A stretch of 28,831 nt of DNA, from contig CAYFNZ010000012.1 of NCBI GenBank assembly GCA_964344625.1, positions 1 through 28,831 on the forward strand, read 5' to 3'. Every line of letters begins with the position of its first letter. Within the stretch, counting starts at the first letter, position 1. Both the position numbers and the translations under genes were made by a program. This stretch comes from JAAYEL01 sp964344625 (GTDB taxonomy: Bacteria > Bacillota > Clostridia > Tissierellales > Peptoniphilaceae). Positions 23,696-28,831 of the stretch are shown here, piece by piece. The notes below the pieces were generated by a model. The model was not told the DNA's origin and made no database searches. It worked only from the letters and a program-made list of their open reading frames with translations.

Positions 23696-25336
23696 TTATT
23701 CTACTGATGCAATATAGTAGTATAGTGGTTGACCACCCATTACAAGCTCGTAGTCAAGGTCTGGTAATTCCTTTTCAAGCATAGCTACCAAGTCTTTGGC
23801 TTGGTCTTCATTTATATCTTGACCATAGTATAGGGTCACTAAGCCTGAATAGTCGTCTACAGACTTTTTAACCAAGTCTACCATAGTTTCATTGATATCC
23901 TTGCCCTTAGCTACGATATCTTTTTCATTGATACCTATAATATCGCCTTCAGAGATTTCTAATTCTCCGACCTTAGTATCTCTTACAGCATAAGTTAGCT
24001 CAAGAGTCTTTACTTCTTCTAAAGAAGCGGTCATATTTTCAAAGTTCTCATCACTAGCAACTGTTTCATCAAAATTAAATAAGGCAGTAAAAGCTTGCGG
24101 AATTGACTTTGTCTCAACCACCATTACATTCTTATCTTCTATTAATTCAACTGCTTGCTTAGCTGCAAGAATTATGTTCTTGTTGTTTGGGAAAACATAA
24201 ATCGTATCTGCATTAATATTATTGCATGCTTCAACTATATCTTCTGTGGATGGGTTCATTGTTTGTCCACCAGATATAATTTGATCAACACCTAAGTCAG
24301 TAAAGACGTTATCAAACCCTTGTCCAAGGCTTATAGCTACGAATCCGTAATCTTTTTTAACACTATTTTTTAAAGCCTTGCTGTGTTCTTTCTTTTCGTT
24401 TCTTTCAGCAAATTGAATTCTCATGTTTTCAATCTTAATACCTGAAAGATAGCCTCTTTCTAGGGCTAATTCCAATAATTTGCCTGGGTGATTTGTATGG
24501 ATATGAGTCTTAATCATCTCATCATCACCTACGCAAACTATAGAATCTCCATATTGGCTAATAAAGTTTCTCCAGTCTTCATAGTTTTGGCTTCCGTCAT
24601 GATTAATAAAGAATTCTGTACAATAGCCATAAACTATGTCTTCTGGACTTTCAAATTCATGCAAATCTTCAAAGTTGTCAAAGTCTACTTCCATTTCGCC
24701 TTCAAATGAGTATTCTACAACTTCTTTTCCTGCGACATAGGCATAAAAACCTTCAAGTAATACCATTAAGCCCTTACCACCAGCATCTACTACACCAGCT
24801 TGCTTTAATACTGGAAGCATTTCTGGGGTGCTTTCAAGAGCAAGGTTACCATGAACGATGATATCACTTAAAAAGTCTATGACATCTTCATATTTGTCTT
24901 TATTGTCCATGGCAAATTCTGCCATTTTTCTACTTACTGTTAGAATTGTACCTTCTGTTGGTTTAAGAACTGCCTTATAAGCTGTCTCTTTAGCTTGTAG
25001 ACAAGCTTGAGCTAGCTCTTCTATACCTAGGTAGTCAGATTTTTCTAACACTAGGGTAACCCCTCTACAAAGTTGTGAAAGGATAACACCAGAGTTTCCT
25101 CTTGCCCCCATTAGTGAACCACTACCTAGAGCCTTAGCAATTGACTTTAGGTCTTCATCGTCAGCAGTTTGCATCTTGTTAAAGACTGATTTCATAGTCA
25201 ATGACATATTTGTACCAGTGTCCCCATCTGGAACTGGAAAGACATTTAAACTATTAACCAGCTCTTTATTTTTGTCTAGATTTTGATAAGCAGCGATAAT
25301 TCCAGCTTTTATCTGTTTTGAATATATTTCCTTCAT
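23696..25336 (-). CDS. fakA: DhaL (DAK2)-domain fatty acid kinase-like protein FakA (YloV)
   Basis: The nucleotide-binding subunit of fatty acid kinase, which with a FakB subunit phosphorylates exogenous fatty acids. The 546-residue protein has the DhaL domain: VFPVPDGDTGTNMSLTMKSV (metal ligands D37 and D39), GSLMGARGNSGVILSQLCRG and AGVVDAGGKGL. A middle domain and a C-terminal DegV-like domain follow, ending in LDYELVMGGQPLYYYI. Acyl phosphate from Fak is the substrate of PlsX, encoded in the same window. It follows yloU after 12 bases, a standard Firmicutes pair. No fakB is visible here. Confidence 0.93.
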   Translation of the reverse strand: MKEIYSKQIKAGIIAAYQNLDKNKELVNSLNVFPVPDGDTGTNMSLTMKSVFNKMQTADDEDLKSIAKALGSGSLMGARGNSGVILSQLCRGVTLVLEKSDYLGIEELAQACLQAKETAYKAVLKPTEGTILTVSRKMAEFAMDNKDKYEDVIDFLSDIIVHGNLALESTPEMLPVLKQAGVVDAGGKGLMVLLEGFYAYVAGKEVVEYSFEGEMEVDFDNFEDLHEFESPEDIVYGYCTEFFINHDGSQNYEDWRNFISQYGDSIVCVGDDEMIKTHIHTNHPGKLLELALERGYLSGIKIENMRIQFAERNEKKEHSKALKNSVKKDYGFVAISLGQGFDNVFTDLGVDQIISGGQTMNPSTEDIVEACNNINADTIYVFPNNKNIILAAKQAVELIEDKNVMVVETKSIPQAFTALFNFDETVASDENFENMTASLEEVKTLELTYAVRDTKVGELEISEGDIIGINEKDIVAKGKDINETMVDLVKKSVDDYSGLVTLYYGQDINEDQAKDLVAMLEKELPDLDYELVMGGQPLYYYIASVE

Positions 25337-25348
25337 CTTCTCCTCCTG

Positions 25349-25699
25349 TTAAACCCTTATGCCTTGAACTAAGACATTCACGGATTCAACCATTAGGCCA
25401 GTATTAGATTCGATATTATATTTTACCTTCTCTATTATGTTATCAGCTACAATAGCAATTCTTACCCCATATTCCATAATGACAGTAACATCTATGTCTA
25501 CCCTATCACCATTAACTCTTACGCTTACTCCTTTAGAGTTATTTTCTACTCTAAGAAGCTCGAAGATGCCGTCTTTGACGTTTTGAGCAGCTAAGCCTAC
25601 TATGCCATATGTCTCACTAGCTGATTCAGCAGCTAAGGTAGTAATTACTTTTTCTGATATTGAAATAGTTCCTAATTCATTTTTTATTGTAGCAATCAT
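25349..25699 (-). CDS. yloU: Asp23/Gls24 family envelope stress protein (YloU)
   Basis: A 116-residue Asp23/Gls24-family protein (counted from the second of two adjacent ATG codons, which lies at the better distance from AGGAGG). It shows the family features of a beta-alpha protein: NELGTISISEKVITTLAAES, ETYGIVGLAAQNVKDG and VTVIMEYGVRIAIVADNI. Asp23 proteins are linked to cell envelope and stress in staphylococci, but the function of YloU itself is not settled. It heads the seven-gene operon. It is divergent from rpmB, the widespread Firmicutes arrangement. Confidence 0.92.
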   Translation of the reverse strand: MIATIKNELGTISISEKVITTLAAESASETYGIVGLAAQNVKDGIFELLRVENNSKGVSVRVNGDRVDIDVTVIMEYGVRIAIVADNIIEKVKYNIESNTGLMVESVNVLVQGIRV

Positions 25700-25726
25700 C
25701 ATAGCCTCCTAAAATTATATAGATTA

Positions 25727-25755
25727 ATTATATCAGTATTGGAAATTTCTTGCAA
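25727..25755 (-). promoter_or_regulatory. Promoter of yloU-fakA operon
   Basis: TTGCAA (25750-25755), 17-base spacer and extended -10 TGATATAAT (TATAAT at 25727-25732) on the minus strand. The -35 hexamer is palindromic and is also the -35 of rpmB on the other strand. The predicted leader is only about 20 bases. Confidence 0.65.
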
Positions 25756-25779
25756 AAATTTATCTTCTTGTGTTATAAT
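25750..25779 (+). promoter_or_regulatory. Promoter of rpmB
   Basis: TTGCAA (25750-25755), 18-base spacer and TATAAT (25774-25779), with the extended -10 TG at the right place (TGTTATAAT). It lies 41 bases before the rpmB start. Confidence 0.75.
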
Positions 25780-25820
25780 AGTTCAGTAATTGATAAAACA
25801 AAGTAAGAGGAGGTGCGGAA

Positions 25821-26018
25821 ATGGCAAGAGTTTGTGATATTTGTGGTAAAGGTAAAAAGTCAGGTAATATAGTTACTTTCTCACATAGATTAATTAAAAG
25901 AAATTGGTCTCCTAACTTAAGAAGAGTTAGAGCGGTTGTTGATGGAAAGCCTAAAAGGATTTATGCCTGCACACGTTGTTTAAGATCAGGCAAAGTTGTT
26001 AGACCTGATTTCAACTAA
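25821..26018 (+). CDS. rpmB: 50S ribosomal protein L28
   Basis: A 65-residue large-subunit protein: MARVCDICGKGKKSGNIVTF, then NWSPNLRRVRAVVDGKPKRI and YACTRCLRSGKVVRPDFN. The two CxxC pairs show the zinc-binding form of L28. AGAGGAGGTG precedes the ATG. It is transcribed alone and followed by a terminator. Some bacteria carry a second, cysteine-free L28 for zinc starvation; only one is visible here. Confidence 0.97.
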   Translation: MARVCDICGKGKKSGNIVTFSHRLIKRNWSPNLRRVRAVVDGKPKRIYACTRCLRSGKVVRPDFN

Positions 26019-26043
26019 TAGACATATAAATAAGACAAAATAC

Positions 26044-26068
26044 AAACAGCTTTTATAGCTGTTTTTTT
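26044..26068 (+). terminator. Intrinsic terminator of rpmB
   Basis: AAACAGCT (26044-26051), a five-base loop and AGCTGTTT (26057-26064) followed by T's. It starts 26 bases after the rpmB stop. Confidence 0.85.
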
Positions 26069-26092
26069 GTTGCCTTTACATCTTAGTCACAT

Positions 26093-26127
26093 AAAAAAGA
26101 ATCGTGAATTAAGAATCACGATTCTTT
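26093..26127 (-). terminator. Intrinsic terminator of fumC
   Basis: Arms 26117-26127 and 26096-26106 form an 11-pair perfect stem (AAAGAATCGTG / CACGATTCTTT) with a ten-base loop. On the minus strand a run of T's follows. It may also catch readthrough from rpmB. Confidence 0.85.
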
Positions 26128-26160
26128 CTGTTTCATTATTTTCTATCTGATATAACTTTG

Positions 26161-27522
26161 CTAAACCATTTTACTTGGATCTAGGTAGTCCCTTATCTTA
26201 TCCTCATCCACTAATTTTAATACTTCGTTAGCTTCATAAAGAGATAAACCATTTTCATGGGCAAACTTAGCCAACTTAGCACTATTGTCATAGCCGATAT
26301 ATGGATTTAGGGCTGTTACAGTCATTAAGGATTTTTCTAGGTGTTCTTTTATTACATTTTTATCTATGGTCATACCATCGACTAATTTACTTCTTAAGGA
26401 ATTGCACATGTCAGTTAAAAGACCTATACTTTGTAGGCAATTATAGGCTATTAAAGGCATGTAAACATTCAATTGGAAATTTCCTTGGCTTGCTGCAAAT
26501 GAAATGCTTGCTTGATTGCCAAAAACTTGTGCACATACCATGGTCAAGGCTTCTATTTGTGTTGGATTCACCTTGCCTGGCATAATAGACGAACCCGGTT
26601 CATTAGCAGGAATAATATATTCTCCAAGTCCTGCCCTAGGACCTGATGCTAGCCACCTAATATCATTTCCAATCTTAATTAATTCTGCTGCTAAAGCATT
26701 CAAGCTAGAATGAACCAGTAGTATTTCATTTTTACTAGATAAAGAAAAGAACTTATTTTCACTCGGCTTAAATTCATAACCCGTTAACTTATTTAACTCA
26801 TCAACTACTAATTTGCTATAGCCCTCAAATGTATTTAGCCCTGTTCCCACAGCTGTTCCACCTATGGCAAGATTAAGAATTTCAGCAAGGTTACTTTCTA
26901 TTTGATTTATTAGCTTTTTCAAGGAAAATGCCCATGCCCCTACTTCTTGCTTTACCATTATTGGTGTGGCATCTTGCAAGTGGGTTCTACCTACTTTAAC
27001 AGTATCATCAAGTCTTGAAATAAAGGCTTCAAAAGACTCTTTCAAAGATACAAGGGCTGGCATAAGCTCTTCTTTAATCTTCTTATAACTTGCAATATGT
27101 ATGGCACTTGGAAAGACATCATTTGTAGACTGACTTTTATTTACATGATCATTTGGATGAATTTCTACTCCAAATTCTTTTTTTGCAATTGATGAGATTA
27201 CCTCGTTGACATTCATATTAGTTTGAGTGCCTGATCCAGTTTGCCAAACTGATAAAGGAAATTGATCATCATAGGCTCCCTTTAGGATTAAGTCACATGA
27301 CTTGGAAATAGCCTCCGCCTTATCTTTGTCTATCTTGTCGCAAGAAGCATTCACTATAGCTATTGATTTTTTTAGCATGACTATGGCATATATTAATTCT
27401 AAAGGCATGGTTTCCTTACCAATATGAAAATTATTTAATGACCTTTGGGTCTGAGCCCTCCACAATTTAGAGCTTTCTACTTGAACTTCTCCCATTGAAT
27501 CTTTTTCTATTCTATAATTCAT
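26161..27522 (-). CDS. fumC: Fumarate hydratase, class II
   Basis: Reversibly hydrates fumarate to malate. The 453-residue protein belongs to the fumarase/aspartase superfamily: SGSGTQTNMNVNEV (96-108), KVGRTHLQDATP with the likely active-site H181, and the signature GSSIMPGKVNP (310-320) with the catalytic serine loop. SGTQTNMNVNE and THLQDA are fumarase-type rather than aspartase-type. Length is close to the 460-residue norm. A strong AAGGAGGG site precedes the ATG. It diverges from aspA, whose product fumarate it uses. Confidence 0.95.
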   Translation of the reverse strand: MNYRIEKDSMGEVQVESSKLWRAQTQRSLNNFHIGKETMPLELIYAIVMLKKSIAIVNASCDKIDKDKAEAISKSCDLILKGAYDDQFPLSVWQTGSGTQTNMNVNEVISSIAKKEFGVEIHPNDHVNKSQSTNDVFPSAIHIASYKKIKEELMPALVSLKESFEAFISRLDDTVKVGRTHLQDATPIMVKQEVGAWAFSLKKLINQIESNLAEILNLAIGGTAVGTGLNTFEGYSKLVVDELNKLTGYEFKPSENKFFSLSSKNEILLVHSSLNALAAELIKIGNDIRWLASGPRAGLGEYIIPANEPGSSIMPGKVNPTQIEALTMVCAQVFGNQASISFAASQGNFQLNVYMPLIAYNCLQSIGLLTDMCNSLRSKLVDGMTIDKNVIKEHLEKSLMTVTALNPYIGYDNSAKLAKFAHENGLSLYEANEVLKLVDEDKIRDYLDPSKMV

Positions 27523-27534
27523 GGTCCCTCCTTA

Positions 27535-27584
27535 CTGTATTTTTTGTATATTTATATTATACTATAAATAGCGTTAATTTATGG
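27535..27584. promoter_or_regulatory. fumC/aspA divergent promoter region (tentative)
   Basis: The 70-base spacer is very AT-rich. On the minus strand TATAAT (27556-27561) suits fumC, and on the plus strand TATACT (27558-27563) suits aspA; the two overlap. Neither has a convincing -35, so boundaries are uncertain. Confidence 0.4.
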
Positions 27585-27592
27585 AGGAAAAA

Positions 27593-28831
27593 ATGGACGA
27601 TTATAGAATAGAGTCAGACAGTGTTGGTGATATATACGTACCTGTCGATGCCCTTTATGGCGTACATACCCTTAGAGGACTTGAAAATTTTAATATTACT
27701 GGTCAAACTATACATGAAGAATTAATAAATTCCTTTGCCCTTGTTAAAAAGGCGTGTGCTATTTCTAATTACGAGGCTGGCATTTTAGATGCTGATAGAA
27801 AAGATGCTATCTGCATGGCCTGCGACCAAATACTTGAAGGACAACATAGGGAAGCAATCTTAAATGACCCAATTCAAGGTGGAGCTGGAACTACAGCCAA
27901 TATGAATATGAATGAAGTTATTGCCAATGTAGCAAATGAAATCATGGGTGGAAAAAGAGGAACCTATGAATATATACATCCTAACGACCATGTTAACATG
28001 GGCCAATCTACAAACGATGTTTTTCCTACTTCAGGAAAGATTGCTGCTTTGAGGCTTTTACCTTCTCTTATAAATGAGTTAAACCTACTTATAGATGCCT
28101 TTATGGAAAAAGCTGTTGAATTCGATGGCATCTTAAAAATGGGAAGAACTCAACTGCAAGATGCTGTACCTATAAGACTTGGCCAAGAATTTCATGCCTA
28201 TGCATCTGTATTGGAAAGAGATAGAAAAAGGATTGAAAAGGCCAGAGATTCCATACTTTCTATCAACCTTGGGGCTTCTGCCATCGGTACTGGAATTAAC
28301 GTCGATTTGAAATACTTTGACATCATAATCCCTACCCTTTCTAAACTTACAGGCTTAAAGCTTAGAAGACCTAAAGATTTAATAGATGAAACTAATAACT
28401 TGGATTCCTTAGCTGAACTTTCATCAGCCCTAAAAATAAATGCTATCAACCTATCAAAGATTTCTAATGACTTGAGACTGATGTCATCTGGTCCAAAAAC
28501 CATGATTGGAGATATTAATCTACCACCAAGACAAAATGGATCATCCATTATGCCTGGTAAGGTAAACCCAGTAATCCCTGAAGTAGTAACCCAAGTTGCT
28601 TACAGGGTTGTAGGTAATGACACAACCATTTCTATGTGCTGTGAAGCTGGACAATTAGAGCTTAACGCCTTTGAACCTGTGGCCTTTTACTCCCTATATC
28701 AATCAATAGAAATTCTAGCTAATGCTATGAACACCTTAAGAATTAACTGTATATATGGAATTACTGCTAATGTTAAAAAGCTTGATAGGGATATAGCCAT
28801 CTCTATAGGTACTGTAACAGCTCTTGTACCT
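27593..28831 (+). CDS. aspA: Aspartate ammonia-lyase, cut by the window edge
   Basis: Deaminates aspartate to fumarate and ammonia. The visible 413 residues have IQGGAGTTANMNMNEVIAN (94-112), GRTQLQDAVPIRLGQEF and GSSIMPGKVNP (316-326). GGAGTTANMNMNE and RTQLQDAVP are aspartase-type features that separate it from FumC. About 50-60 C-terminal residues should lie beyond the right edge (family length about 470); there is no frameshift or stop before it. ATG at 27593 is chosen because GGAGG sits five bases upstream; an in-frame ATG twelve bases earlier overlaps that site. It likely supplies fumarate to FumC. Confidence 0.95.
   Translation, partial: MDDYRIESDSVGDIYVPVDALYGVHTLRGLENFNITGQTIHEELINSFALVKKACAISNYEAGILDADRKDAICMACDQILEGQHREAILNDPIQGGAGTTANMNMNEVIANVANEIMGGKRGTYEYIHPNDHVNMGQSTNDVFPTSGKIAALRLLPSLINELNLLIDAFMEKAVEFDGILKMGRTQLQDAVPIRLGQEFHAYASVLERDRKRIEKARDSILSINLGASAIGTGINVDLKYFDIIIPTLSKLTGLKLRRPKDLIDETNNLDSLAELSSALKINAINLSKISNDLRLMSSGPKTMIGDINLPPRQNGSSIMPGKVNPVIPEVVTQVAYRVVGNDTTISMCCEAGQLELNAFEPVAFYSLYQSIEILANAMNTLRINCIYGITANVKKLDRDIAISIGTVTALVP

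Noticed and set aside
27581..27592. An earlier in-frame ATG for aspA at 27581.
   Set aside because: It overlaps the GGAGG that serves the ATG at 27593 and has no ribosome-binding site of its own.
28198..28548. Minus-strand frame within aspA.
   Set aside because: It is antisense to the aspartase core, which is intact on the plus strand.
1..28831. CRISPR arrays, tRNA or rRNA genes, insertion sequences, prophage or defence genes.
   Set aside because: No regularly spaced repeats, no cloverleaf-like segments and no transposase, integrase or nuclease-toxin genes could be seen; nearly all sequence is assigned to core genes.

Overview
The window is an AT-rich, gene-dense chromosomal core region from a Gram-positive (Firmicutes) bacterium. 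Gene content and order follow the Bacillus/Clostridium housekeeping block (rpmB-yloU-yloV-recG, plsX-acpP-rnc-smc-ftsY, ylxM-ffh-rpsP-ylqC-rimM-trmD-rplS-rbgA-rnhB, dprA-topA). The absence of fabD/fabG and DUF177 from their usual places, the purine-rich ribosome-binding sites and an aspartase/fumarase pair are compatible with an anaerobic amino-acid-fermenting coccus of the Tissierellia (Anaerococcus/Peptoniphilus-like). That genus-level guess is inference, not proof.

Layout, read right to left because most genes are on the minus strand. (1) 26161-28831: fumC (minus) diverges from aspA (plus, cut by the window edge). They are two paralogues that together convert aspartate to fumarate and malate. 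(2) 25821-26018: rpmB (plus), divergent from a seven-gene minus-strand operon, yloU-fakA-recG-rsmD-coaD-coiled-coil protein-two-TM protein (25699 to 19804), which ends in a hairpin terminator. (3) 18592-19770: tmcAL (plus), divergent from ackA (minus). (4) ackA-rpmF, with a consensus promoter for rpmF directly after the ackA stop and a terminator after rpmF. (5) plsX-acpP-rnc-radical SAM-smc-ftsY (16914 to 9330), tightly packed, with a terminator after ftsY. (6) ylxM-ffh-rpsP-khpA-rimM-trmD-rplS (9183 to 5400), with a TTGACA promoter and its own terminator: an SRP, ribosome-assembly and tRNA-modification operon. (7) rbgA-rnhB-yraN-dprA (5261 to 2284), with an extended -10 promoter. (8) topA (2144 to 87), probably with its own promoter, followed by a GC-rich palindrome and a Shine-Dalgarno sequence for a gene just off the left edge (trmFO by synteny).

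Functional themes are translation and ribosome biogenesis (L19, L28, L32, S16, RbgA, RimM, TrmD, RsmD, TmcAL, KhpA), protein export (Ffh, FtsY, YlxM), chromosome maintenance (Smc, TopA, RecG, RnhB, DprA), lipid metabolism (FakA, PlsX, ACP), acetate/energy metabolism (AckA) and CoA synthesis (CoaD).

I see no mobile element, CRISPR array, tRNA, rRNA or obvious novel defence system; this is an ordinary core region. The best second-look items are at small scale: a divergent promoter pair sharing one palindromic -35 hexamer (yloU/rpmB), interlocked ackA/tmcAL promoters, a 5'-terminal hairpin on the ylxM-ffh mRNA, and the GC-rich palindromic element after topA. No gap between genes exceeds about 150 bases.
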